A stretch of DNA of 64,000 bases from Bradyrhizobium nanningense (lineage in GTDB: Bacteria; Pseudomonadota; Alphaproteobacteria; Rhizobiales; Xanthobacteraceae), in contig NZ_LBJC01000078.1 of assembly GCF_004114535.1 (NCBI RefSeq), forward strand, positions 1-64,000, written 5' to 3'. Shown here piece by piece: positions 16,470 through 24,440 of the stretch. Positions within the stretch are counted from its first letter, which is position 1, and each line of letters begins with the position of its first letter. Under the pieces are notes generated by a model. The model was not told where the DNA came from and did not search any database. It saw only the letters and a list, made by a program, of their open reading frames with translations. A program made the translations under genes and the position numbers.

Positions 16470-17384
16470 TCAAGCCGGCGGATTCACCTCGGCGCTGTCG
16501 CGGCCGAGATCACGCTCGCGCAAGTAAATGTAGAACCCGGCGCCGATGATGATGGCGGCGCCGATGAGCGTGGCGATCGACGGCACGTCGCCGAACACGA
16601 CGAAGCCGAAGATCACCGCCCAGACGATCATCGAATATTGGTAAGGCACCACGACGCTGGCCGGTGCAAGCTTGAGCGAGCGGTTGACGCAGAACAGCGC
16701 GGTGACCGAAATTACGCCGGCCAGCGCGAAGAACACGAGGCTGCCAGCGGTCGGCGGCACCCAGTGAAACGCCGACAGCACCGCGCCCAGCGAGAACGTG
16801 CCGACGAACTGCGAGGACGCCATCACGATGTCGGGCGTCTTGCGCAGGCTGCGCGTGATCAGCATCAGGGTCGCGAATGACAGGCTGCCGCCGAGCGCGA
16901 TCAGCGCCGGCAGGCTGACGGTCTGCGCCGACGGCCGCAGCGCGATCAAGACGCCGCAGAAGCCGATCAGGATCGCGGTCCAGCGGCGCCAGCCGACCTT
17001 CTCGCCCAGGAAGATCGCCGACATCGCGGTGACGAAGATCGGGCCGGCGAGATAATAGGTGATGACGTCGGCGAGCGGCAGATAGACCGTCGCAAGGAAG
17101 AAGGCGGCGACCTCGAGCGTCGAGAGCACCACGCGGAACAGCTGCAGGCCCGGCCGCTCCAGATGCAGGAACTGGTGACGCTGCTTCCAGATCAGCGGCG
17201 ACAGCAACAGCAGCGCGGCGCAGGCGCGCAGGAACAACAGCTGCCCCACCGAATAAGTCCCGACCAGGAACTTGCCCATGGCATCGCCGAACGAGAACAT
17301 GAAGATCGACAGCACCATGAGTGCAATGCCGGCGAGGCGCGCCGAGCGATCATCATAGGCGGAGAGGTTCTTGAAGAGGGGCAT
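16470..17384 (-). CDS. EamA/DMT-family transporter
   Basis: 304 residues with about ten transmembrane segments in two EamA repeats, beginning near residue 15 (ALMVLSIFMFSFGDAMGKFL). Resembles the RhaT/RarD-like exporter branch common in Bradyrhizobium. Cytoplasmic-membrane exporter of an unknown metabolite. Convergent with the GNAT gene, divergent from the MaoC gene, with a palindromic repeat in the 262-base upstream gap. Confidence 0.9.
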   Translation of the reverse strand: MPLFKNLSAYDDRSARLAGIALMVLSIFMFSFGDAMGKFLVGTYSVGQLLFLRACAALLLLSPLIWKQRHQFLHLERPGLQLFRVVLSTLEVAAFFLATVYLPLADVITYYLAGPIFVTAMSAIFLGEKVGWRRWTAILIGFCGVLIALRPSAQTVSLPALIALGGSLSFATLMLITRSLRKTPDIVMASSQFVGTFSLGAVLSAFHWVPPTAGSLVFFALAGVISVTALFCVNRSLKLAPASVVVPYQYSMIVWAVIFGFVVFGDVPSIATLIGAAIIIGAGFYIYLRERDLGRDSAEVNPPA

Positions 17385-17404
17385 TGCTGTCGCGTGTGGG
17401 AGCC

Positions 17405-17489
17405 GTCATTGCGAGGAGCTCTTGCGACGAAGCAATCCAGTCTGCTTCCGCAGAGACAGACTGGATTGCTTCGCTTCGCTCGCAATGAC
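17405..17489. repeat. GTCATTGCGAG palindromic intergenic repeat, copy 1
   Basis: GTCATTGCGAG (17405-17415) and CTCGCAATGAC (17479-17489) are exact inverted ends; inside, AGCAATCCAGTCTG pairs with CAGACTGGATTGCT. Total about 85 bp. A second copy, with extra central sequence, is at 41209-41325. No coding capacity. Confidence 0.85.
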
Positions 17490-17646
17490 GAGCGGAGAGA
17501 GCGCGGAAATCCGGCGAATAGAGTCGCTTGCGGTCGTTTTAATGACGTGAGCCGCCGCGACAAGCCCGCGCAAGCCGAATTGAACGGATTGTCGCACCGT
17601 TAGCATCGCGGTAGCGATAAGCCGATCACGAGCAGAGAGCACTGAC

Positions 17647-18126
17647 ATGACCGATTTCGACCCGACCCGGCATCGCATGATCCCCACGCAACGCTGGTTT
17701 GAGGATTTCGTCGTCGGCGAACGCTTCGTGCTGCCGAGCCGCACCCAGACCTCGGCCATCTTCGCGGCGTTCCAGACCGCGAGCGGCGACACCCATCCCG
17801 TGCACTACGACGTGGAATATTGCCGTAGCCGCAGCATGCCGCATCTGCTCGCCCACGGTTTCCAGACCCTGATCCACACCGCGCCCGGCGCCGGCCTGTT
17901 TCCGTTCATGGTCGAGGAGTCCCTGGTCGGTTTCCTCGAGCAGTCGAGCCGGTTTCTCAAACCGGTGTTCGCCGACGACACGATCTATCCGGCGCTCGAG
18001 GTCACCGAGCTGGTGCCGGGACGCACGACCGGCGCGGTGAAGCTACGCAGCACTGTATTCAACCAGCGCAAGGAGCTGGTGCTGGAGGGAATGCAAAAAT
18101 TCCTGATCCGGAAGCGACCCATCTGA
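17647..18126 (+). CDS. MaoC-family hot-dog dehydratase
   Basis: 159 residues. The hydratase-2 type motif ASGDTHPVHYD (about 46-56), with its catalytic Asp and His, is clear, in a single hot-dog domain of normal MaoC length. Members hydrate trans-2-enoyl-CoA (R-specific) or related acids; the true substrate is not evident. Monocistronic, between the divergent DMT gene and obgE. Confidence 0.9.
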   Translation: MTDFDPTRHRMIPTQRWFEDFVVGERFVLPSRTQTSAIFAAFQTASGDTHPVHYDVEYCRSRSMPHLLAHGFQTLIHTAPGAGLFPFMVEESLVGFLEQSSRFLKPVFADDTIYPALEVTELVPGRTTGAVKLRSTVFNQRKELVLEGMQKFLIRKRPI

Positions 18127-18130
18127 CGTC

Positions 18131-18284
18131 ATCCCCGTGAACGCGGGGATCCATAACTACAGGCCCACGTCGTTTCACCGGATAGCATTGACCAGTCTTC
18201 GCCAAACCGCTCCCTGTGGCTATCGCGACGAGCGCGAGCGCTCGCGCGGGGGTCCCGGATCTGCGCTTCGCTTGTCCGGGACGA
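18131..18284. repeat. Hairpin-rich intergenic stretch after maoC-like gene
   Basis: CCCCG-N6-CGGGG near 18133-18150 starts 5-10 bases after the MaoC stop, and GTCCCGGA (18252-18259) pairs with TCCGGGAC (18275-18282). The second resembles the element at 16400-16450. The rest of the gap up to obgE (18397) shows no gene. Confidence 0.55.
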
Positions 18285-18397
18285 CGAGCAGGAATGGCCG
18301 CCGGCTGGTTAAGCAAGGGTCGCAATTCGCGGAATTTCGGCCGATTTGCGGGTCTATCCGGGTTGCCGCGCGGGACTGGCTGGCCTACCTATGGCCC

Positions 18398-19438
18398 ATG
18401 AAATTCCTCGACGAAGCAAAGGTCTACATCCGCTCCGGTGACGGCGGAAACGGCTGCGTGGCGTTCCGCCGCGAGAAGTTCATCGAATTCGGCGGCCCCT
18501 CCGGCGGCAATGGCGGCCGCGGCGGCAACGTCATCATCGAGGTCGCCGACGGCCTCAACACGCTGATCGACTACCGCTACCAGCAGCACTTCAAGGCCCA
18601 GAAGGGCGAGAACGGCTCGGGCTCGGACCGTCACGGCGCCAACGGCAAGAACATCGTGCTCAAGGTGCCGATGGGCACGCAAATCTTCGACGAGGACCGC
18701 GAGACGCTGATCCACGACTTCACCAAGGTCGGCGAGAAGTTCGTGCTGGCCGAGGGCGGCAACGGCGGCTTCGGCAATGCGCATTTCAAGTCGTCGACCA
18801 ACCGCGCGCCGCGCAACGCCAATCCTGGCCAGCCGGGCGAGGAACGCTGGATCTGGCTCCGTCTGAAGCTGATCGCCGATGCCGGTCTCGTCGGCCTGCC
18901 CAATGCCGGCAAGTCGACCTTCCTTTCCAAGGTCAGCGCGGCAAAGCCGAAGATCGCCGACTATCCCTTCACCACGCTGCATCCGCAGCTCGGCGTCGTG
19001 AACGCCGACGGCCGCGAATTCGTGCTGGCCGACATTCCCGGCCTGATCGAGGGCGCGCACGAAGGCGCCGGCCTCGGCGACCGCTTCCTCGGCCATGTCG
19101 AGCGCTGCCGCGTGCTGCTGCACCTGATCGATGCCACCTGCGAGCATGCCGGCAAGGCCTACAAGACGGTGCGCAAGGAGCTCGACGCCTATGCCGGCCA
19201 GCTCACCGACAAGATCGAGATCGTGGCACTGAACAAGATCGACGCGGTCGAGCCGGACGAGCTCAAGAAGCAGAAGGACCGGCTGAAGCGCGCCGCCAAG
19301 AAGACGCCGCTGCTGCTCTCCGGCGCCACCGGCCAGGGCGTGAAGGAAGCCTTGCGCGCGCTCGCGGATGTGATCGGCGAAAGCCCGGTGTCAGCCAAGG
19401 CCAAGAGCGCGGCCGAAGCGGAGCCGTGGTCGGCGTGA
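18398..19438 (+). CDS. obgE: GTPase ObgE/CgtA
   Basis: 346 residues from ATG 18398; the frame is open upstream but the Obg fold starts with MKFLDEAKVYIRSGDGGNG. The glycine-rich Obg domain spans about 1-158, followed by the G domain with GLPNAGKST (166-174), DIPG (212-215) and NKID. It couples ribosome large-subunit assembly to growth and stress. Obg sits in the usual rplU-rpmA-obgE neighbourhood, although proB, its usual next gene, is displaced by about 3.7 kb. Confidence 0.97.
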   Translation: MKFLDEAKVYIRSGDGGNGCVAFRREKFIEFGGPSGGNGGRGGNVIIEVADGLNTLIDYRYQQHFKAQKGENGSGSDRHGANGKNIVLKVPMGTQIFDEDRETLIHDFTKVGEKFVLAEGGNGGFGNAHFKSSTNRAPRNANPGQPGEERWIWLRLKLIADAGLVGLPNAGKSTFLSKVSAAKPKIADYPFTTLHPQLGVVNADGREFVLADIPGLIEGAHEGAGLGDRFLGHVERCRVLLHLIDATCEHAGKAYKTVRKELDAYAGQLTDKIEIVALNKIDAVEPDELKKQKDRLKRAAKKTPLLLSGATGQGVKEALRALADVIGESPVSAKAKSAAEAEPWSA

Positions 19439-19472
19439 TTCGGACAGTGTGAGAACGCAGCCCCGATCTGAC

Positions 19473-19586
19473 ACCTCTCCCCATGGGGAGAGGTCGGCGC
19501 GTAGCGCCGGGTGAGGGGCTCTGCCTCTTGTAGCACCCCCCACCCGATTTGCTGCGCAAATCAACCTCTCCCTTCGGGAGAGGTTG
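19473..19586. repeat. Tandem palindromic element after obgE
   Basis: 19473-19494 is a perfect 22-bp palindrome of the form ACCTCTCC-CCATGG-GGAGAGGT. A smaller dyad GATTTGCTGCGCAAATC is near 19546-19562. CAACCTCTCCC and GGGAGAGGTTG (about 19562-19586) repeat the same arm sequence. Two related hairpins flank a short spacer. Typical of a mobile-looking intergenic repeat; no T-run. Confidence 0.75.
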
Positions 19587-19642
19587 TCATCGCGGCTCCT
19601 ATATCGCAGCATCGAACGACGAATGTGCGGAAAGGGCAAAGC

Positions 19643-21277
19643 ATGGCGCGCGCGAAGAACGTTCTCTGGATCATGTGCGACCAGCTTCGCTATGACTATC
19701 TCGGCTGCACCGGCCATCCTACGCTGAAGACGCCGAACATCGACGCCATGGCCAAGCGCGGCGTGCTGTTCAGCAAGGCCTATGTGCAATCGCCGATCTG
19801 CGGCCCGTCGCGGATGTCGTTCTACACCGGTCGCTACATGCGCTCGCATGGCTCGCACTGGAACGGCTGGCCGCTGCGTGTCGGCGAGCCCACGCTCGGC
19901 GACCACCTGAAGAAGATCGGCGTGCGCAACGTGCTGGTCGGCAAGACCCACATGGCGCCCGACCTCGAAGGCATGAAGGCGCTCGGCATCCCGCCGGAAT
20001 CAATGATCGGCGTGCATGTCGCCGAATGCGGTTTTGAACCCTATGAACGTGATGACGGCCTGCATCCGACCGGTCGGCCGCGTCCCAAATATGACGAGTA
20101 CCTACGCCAGCAAGGTTTCGAGGCCACCAATCCCTGGGAGCATTGGGCCAACTCAGGCGCGTCGGAAGACGGCAGCTTGCAGAACGGCTGGCTGCTGGTG
20201 CACGCCGACAAGGCCGCGCGCGTGCCCGACGAGCATTCCGAGACGCCCTACATGACGCGCCGCGCGATGGACTTCATCCGCGAGGCCGAGACCGACGGCC
20301 GGCCGTGGTGCCTGCACCTCTCCTACATCAAGCCGCACTGGCCCTATATCGCGCCAGAGCCCTATGCCAGCATGTATTCGACCGACGACATGATCCCGGC
20401 GATCCGCTCGATGCGCGAGCGCTCGAGCCCGCATCCGGTGTTCGGCGCTTACATGGACATGCGCTACTCCCGCAACATGGCGCGTGACGAGGCCCGCGAG
20501 AAGGTGATCCCGACCTATATGGGCCTGATCACCCAGATCGACGACCAGATGGGCGCGCTGATGAAGTTCCTGGAAGAGCGCGATCTGCTGGATGCGACCA
20601 TGATCGTGTTCACCTCCGATCACGGCGATTATCTCGGCGATCACTGGATGGGCGAGAAGGATCTGTTCCACGAACAATCGGCGAAGATTCCCTTGATCAT
20701 CATCGATCCCTCGCAGGAAGCCGACGCCACGCGCGGCACGCGCAGCGATGCGCTGGTGGAAGGCATCGACCTTGCGCCGACATTCGTCGATTATTTCGGC
20801 GGCAAGGTGCCGAGCCACATTCTCGAAGGGCGTTCGCTGCTGCCGCTGCTGCGCGGCCCCACGCCGAGCGATTGGCGCAAGGTGGCGTTCTCCGAATACG
20901 ACTACGCCATGCAGGACGTGCGGCTGAAGCTGAACCAGCCGATCGAACGCTGTCGCCTGTTCATGGTGTTCGATGGCCGCTGGAAATACATCCACGCCTC
21001 CGGCTTCCGCCCGATGCTGTACGACCTCGAAACCGATCCGGAAGAGTATTTGGACCGCGGCGACGATCCTGAATGTGCCGGCATCATCGCGCGGCTGAAG
21101 GCCGAGCTGTTCGACTGGGCCCTGCATCCGAACGACCACATCACCACGCCGCGCGAGAAGATCGCGGCCTATGCGGACAATCAGCTGCAGGTGAAAGGCG
21201 GGGTCTTGATCGGCATCTGGGATGAGGCAGAGCTCGCGGCGATCAAGGACGGCATCGCGCAGCGCGCGAAGATGTGA
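19643..21277 (+). CDS. Sulfatase/phosphonate monoester hydrolase-like enzyme
   Basis: 544 residues from ATG 19643. The sulfatase signature C-x-P-S-R is present as Cys53-Gly-Pro-Ser-Arg, where the Cys is converted to formylglycine by a maturase. Other metal ligands lie in MCDQLRYDYLG (Asp13) and TSDHGDYLGDHWMGEKD. No signal peptide, so cytoplasmic. Size and pattern fit the choline-sulfatase/phosphonate monoester hydrolase/PAS group of the alkaline phosphatase superfamily; the substrate is uncertain. It lies between obgE and proB, which are usually adjacent in this order, so it looks like part of an insertion. Confidence 0.9.
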   Translation: MARAKNVLWIMCDQLRYDYLGCTGHPTLKTPNIDAMAKRGVLFSKAYVQSPICGPSRMSFYTGRYMRSHGSHWNGWPLRVGEPTLGDHLKKIGVRNVLVGKTHMAPDLEGMKALGIPPESMIGVHVAECGFEPYERDDGLHPTGRPRPKYDEYLRQQGFEATNPWEHWANSGASEDGSLQNGWLLVHADKAARVPDEHSETPYMTRRAMDFIREAETDGRPWCLHLSYIKPHWPYIAPEPYASMYSTDDMIPAIRSMRERSSPHPVFGAYMDMRYSRNMARDEAREKVIPTYMGLITQIDDQMGALMKFLEERDLLDATMIVFTSDHGDYLGDHWMGEKDLFHEQSAKIPLIIIDPSQEADATRGTRSDALVEGIDLAPTFVDYFGGKVPSHILEGRSLLPLLRGPTPSDWRKVAFSEYDYAMQDVRLKLNQPIERCRLFMVFDGRWKYIHASGFRPMLYDLETDPEEYLDRGDDPECAGIIARLKAELFDWALHPNDHITTPREKIAAYADNQLQVKGGVLIGIWDEAELAAIKDGIAQRAKM

Positions 21278-21280
21278 AGA

Positions 21281-21394
21281 CCCTCATGGTGAGGAGGCGT
21301 GCAAGCGCCGTCTCGAACCATGCAGGCCCCGCTGCGACAGCCGGGCCTTTCATCCTTCGAGACGCGCGCAAAAGCGCGCTCCTCAGGATGAGGG
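21281..21394. repeat. Palindromic element between sulfatase and unknown gene
   Basis: CCCTCATGGTGAGGAG at 21281 has its inverse-type partner CTCCTCAGGATGAGGG ending 21394, with GCGCGC stems inside near 21363-21380. It starts 4 bases after the sulfatase stop and lies 19 bases from the convergent unknown gene. Confidence 0.6.
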
Positions 21395-21412
21395 GATAGA
21401 GCGCGCGGCTAG

Positions 21413-21916
21413 CTAGCGATCAACCACGCGCCCTTCAAATTCAGGCTTACCTGGCACCAGAAAGAGCCGATGCCATTCAATGTCCCTTCGCTCGGCAATT
21501 TCGGCATCCGAGAGTTTCCCGGTTTCACCCAGGCTCGACTGATCGATCCCGAGATTTTGCGCCGCCGCGTAGACGGCATAGTCGCCCCGCTCGATATCCG
21601 CAGAAATTGGCGGATCGCTATCGATCACCGACATGACGTGGATCCGCCCGCTTCCGGAATGGAAATGCACGCAGGTGATCCGCTGCCATTCATCCGATGA
21701 AGGGGGCCGGTCGCACGACACCAGCTCAACCCAGTGGTCGTTGAGATCAGCTTCCGTGCCAATCATCCGAAACGCCGGCACGCCAGCAAAACCTCGTTTT
21801 GTTTTCTCCGCGTCCCAGTTCTGCTCGTCATCGAGGGGCGTGAATGGATCGTCGCACACGACGATCTGATAATTGCTCGCAAATACGCGCGCTGCGCCGA
21901 GTAACCGCTGTGTCAT
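21413..21916 (-). CDS. Unknown protein, 167 residues
   Basis: I do not recognise a family. From ATG 21916 it encodes a soluble, acidic protein: SNYQIVVCDDPFTPLDDEQNW near the N-terminus, HWVELVSCDRPP near the middle, HFHSGSGRIHVMSVIDSDPP, and a GDYAVYAAAQNLGID segment. The pattern (surface acidic, short beta-rich phrases, a terminal G-x-Y-x-V strand) recalls compact inhibitor or immunity-type proteins, but that is only an impression. Base composition is somewhat lower in GC than its neighbours. It lies 17 bases downstream of the Bug gene (21934), same strand, so perhaps one operon. Confidence 0.65.
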   Translation of the reverse strand: MTQRLLGAARVFASNYQIVVCDDPFTPLDDEQNWDAEKTKRGFAGVPAFRMIGTEADLNDHWVELVSCDRPPSSDEWQRITCVHFHSGSGRIHVMSVIDSDPPISADIERGDYAVYAAAQNLGIDQSSLGETGKLSDAEIAERRDIEWHRLFLVPGKPEFEGRVVDR

Positions 21917-21933
21917 GACCCCGCAAACCAGAT

Positions 21934-22923
21934 TCAATTCTCGATCTTGTATCCGGTCGCCTTCACGATCGGCTGCCACAACGCGATGTTCGCGGCGAGC
22001 TCCTTCGTCAATCCTTCCGGGGTGGATCCGACCGGAATCAGCCCGATCGCCGTCAGCTTCTCCTTCACCTCGGGCTTGGCGAGCGCCGCGCTCGCGGCGG
22101 CGCCGAGCTTGCTGGCGAACTCCGGCGGGCTGCCGGCGGGAAGCCACATGCCGTACCAGGCGTCCGCCACGAGGTCGATGCCGCTCTCCCTCAGAGTTGG
22201 TACGTCAGGCGCGAACGGCGAGCGTTCGGCGCTCGACACCGCGATGATCTTCACGCCCTTGGCGCGATGCTGCGGCAACGCATCGGCCAGCGTGGTGATG
22301 CCGAAAGAGATGTGGCCTCCGACGAGATCATTGAGGATCGGCGCGCTGCCGCGATAGGGCACGCGGGTCAGGGGAATGCCGAGATCCTTTTCGAGCTTGG
22401 AGCCCATGAAGTGCGGAATGGTGCCGTTGCTGGGCACGCCGAACGACGTCCTGTCCGGATGCGCCTTCAGCCATGTCACAAAGCTCTTGAAATCGGTGGC
22501 CTCGACCGCCGGATTGATCACCAGCGCGAATTCGAACCGCGCCAGCAGCGACACCGGCACGAAATCCTTGGCGGTGTCGAAGCTCGGCGTCGTCTCGACC
22601 ATCGGCAGCAGGTACATGGTGGGGCCCGTCGTCACCAGCACCATGCTGCCGTCGGGGCTCGCGCCCTTCACCGCCTTGATGCCGATCAGGCCGTCCCCGC
22701 CGGTGCGGTTCTCGACCACGATGGTCCGCTGCAGCACCGGCGCCATCTCCTGCGCGATCAGCCGGCACAGCGTGTCGCCGCCCGCGCCGGCCGCGAATGG
22801 GAAGATGATCTTGCTCAGCCCGGCCTGCGCTTGCGCCCCGCCCGTTTGCGCCAGCAGCTGCAGGCCGACATATCCTCCAAGAGATCCTCCGAGACATCCG
22901 GCCATGAATTTGCGGCGATCCAT
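21934..22923 (-). CDS. Bug/TctC-family solute receptor
   Basis: 329 residues from ATG 22923, which has AAAGGGG upstream; a longer start 11 codons earlier is less likely. An N-terminal RRKFMAGCLGG segment before a hydrophobic stretch suggests Tat export. IIFPFAAGAGGDTLCR, ENRTGGDGLIG and RVPYRGSAPILNDLVGGHI are Bug signatures. Orphan receptor, no TctAB nearby. Divergent from proB (ATG 23115) with a 191-base gap that holds no recognisable gene. Confidence 0.9.
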   Translation of the reverse strand: MDRRKFMAGCLGGSLGGYVGLQLLAQTGGAQAQAGLSKIIFPFAAGAGGDTLCRLIAQEMAPVLQRTIVVENRTGGDGLIGIKAVKGASPDGSMVLVTTGPTMYLLPMVETTPSFDTAKDFVPVSLLARFEFALVINPAVEATDFKSFVTWLKAHPDRTSFGVPSNGTIPHFMGSKLEKDLGIPLTRVPYRGSAPILNDLVGGHISFGITTLADALPQHRAKGVKIIAVSSAERSPFAPDVPTLRESGIDLVADAWYGMWLPAGSPPEFASKLGAAASAALAKPEVKEKLTAIGLIPVGSTPEGLTKELAANIALWQPIVKATGYKIEN

Positions 22924-23114
22924 GCGTTTCCCCTTTGACCCCATTTTGGTTGGCATCAGTTAGGACCAGAGACGCGTCGCGGACAAGGCCGACATTTGCC
23001 GTTTACCATCCCGGCCGCCTTGCGCCGGCCATCGTCCTGCTGCAAAAGCGGGCCTATCGGCGTCGCTCTCTCGCTCCGCCGTTTCCAACGCAGAGCAGAT
23101 CGTCCAGGCGCATT

Positions 23115-24236
23115 ATGGCCAGCCCCGAACTCAGTCAATTCCGCCGCATCGTGGTCAAGGTCGGCTCAGCGCTGCTGGTCGATTCCGACAAGGGCGAGGT
23201 GCGGGCGTCCTGGCTGGCCGCGCTCGCCGATGACATGGCCAGGCTGCACAAGGACGGGCGCGACGTCCTCGTCGTCTCCTCCGGCTCGATCGCGCTTGGC
23301 CGCAGCCGGCTCAAATTGCCGCGCGGTCCGCTGAAGCTGGAAGAAAGCCAGGCCGCCGCCGCCGTCGGCCAGATCGCGCTGGCGCGGATCTGGTCGGAGG
23401 TGCTTGGGGCCCACGGCATCGGCGCCGGCCAGATCCTGGTGACGCTGCAGGACACCGAGGAGCGCCGTCGCTATCTCAACGCGCGCTCCACCATCGGCAA
23501 GCTCTTGGAATGGCGCGCGATCCCCGTGATCAACGAGAACGACACTGTGGCGACCAACGAGATCCGCTACGGCGACAACGACCGCCTTGCCGCGCGCGTC
23601 GCCACCATGGCGAGCGCCGACTTGCTGGTGCTGCTGTCCGACATCGACGGCCTCTACGACGCCCCGCCGAAGAACAATCCGAACGCAAGACTGATTCCGG
23701 TGGTCGAGAGCATCTCCTCGGAGATCGAGGCGGTGGCTGGAGACGCCGAGTCCGAGCTGTCGCGCGGCGGCATGCGCACCAAGGTCGAAGCGGCCAAGAT
23801 CGCCACCACCGGCGGCACGCATATGCTGATTGCCTCCGGTAAGATCGAGCACCCCCTGCAGGCGATCGCCGATGGCGGCCGCTGCACCTGGTTCCTGACG
23901 CCGGCCAACCCCATCACCTCGCGCAAGCGCTGGATCGCGGGCACGCTGGAGCCGAAGGGCACGCTGACGATCGATGCCGGCGCGGTGACGGCGCTGCGTG
24001 CCGGCGCCAGCTTGCTGCCGGCCGGCGTGATCAAGGTCGAGGGCCAGTTCGCCCGCGGCGATGCCGTGATCGTGCGCGGCCCTGATACCAGCGAGGTCGG
24101 CCGCGGCCTGATCGCCTATGACGCCGATGAGGCCGAGCGGATCAGGGGCCGCTCGTCCCCTGATGTGATGACCATCCTCGGCATCAGCGGCCGCGCGGAG
24201 ATGATCCATCGCGACGATCTGGTTGTGGGCGGGTAG
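23115..24236 (+). CDS. proB: Glutamate 5-kinase
   Basis: 373 residues from ATG 23115, the expected length. The N-terminal amino-acid kinase domain (about 1-260; VVKVGSALLVDSDKG, INENDTVATNEIRYGDND, SRGGMRTKVEAAKIAT) is followed by a PUA domain (about 280-360). Catalyses ATP-dependent phosphorylation of L-glutamate, the first, proline-inhibited step of proline synthesis. Followed by proA after a 204-base gap that contains a palindromic repeat. Confidence 0.97.
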   Translation: MASPELSQFRRIVVKVGSALLVDSDKGEVRASWLAALADDMARLHKDGRDVLVVSSGSIALGRSRLKLPRGPLKLEESQAAAAVGQIALARIWSEVLGAHGIGAGQILVTLQDTEERRRYLNARSTIGKLLEWRAIPVINENDTVATNEIRYGDNDRLAARVATMASADLLVLLSDIDGLYDAPPKNNPNARLIPVVESISSEIEAVAGDAESELSRGGMRTKVEAAKIATTGGTHMLIASGKIEHPLQAIADGGRCTWFLTPANPITSRKRWIAGTLEPKGTLTIDAGAVTALRAGASLLPAGVIKVEGQFARGDAVIVRGPDTSEVGRGLIAYDADEAERIRGRSSPDVMTILGISGRAEMIHRDDLVVGG

Positions 24237-24255
24237 CACGAAGCCGGCCTGCAAC

Positions 24256-24337
24256 CGTCATGCCCGGGCCTGTCCCGGGCATCCACGTTCTTCGCGCCGA
24301 AAAGCCGTGGATGGCCGGGTCAAGCCCGGCCATGACG
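24256..24337. repeat. CGTCATGCCCGGGC-type palindromic repeat between proB and proA
   Basis: CGTCATG (24256-24262) pairs with CATGACG (24331-24337). Inside, CCCGGGCC-N-TGTCCCGGGC and GGCCGGGT-CAAGCCCGGCC form two GC-rich hairpins. About 82 bp. Related copies are at 45516-45618 and in part at 49862-49883. Being within the proB-proA operon, it could lower transcript read-through or protect the mRNA. Confidence 0.75.
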
Positions 24338-24440
24338 TCGAGGTTGGCCAATGGCGGGAGACCTGCCATACCCTCCCCGCCCTTCGCAAAAGCGGGATTT
24401 CCGTGCTAGGACACCGCCTTAGCAGAAGGTTTTGACCCCC

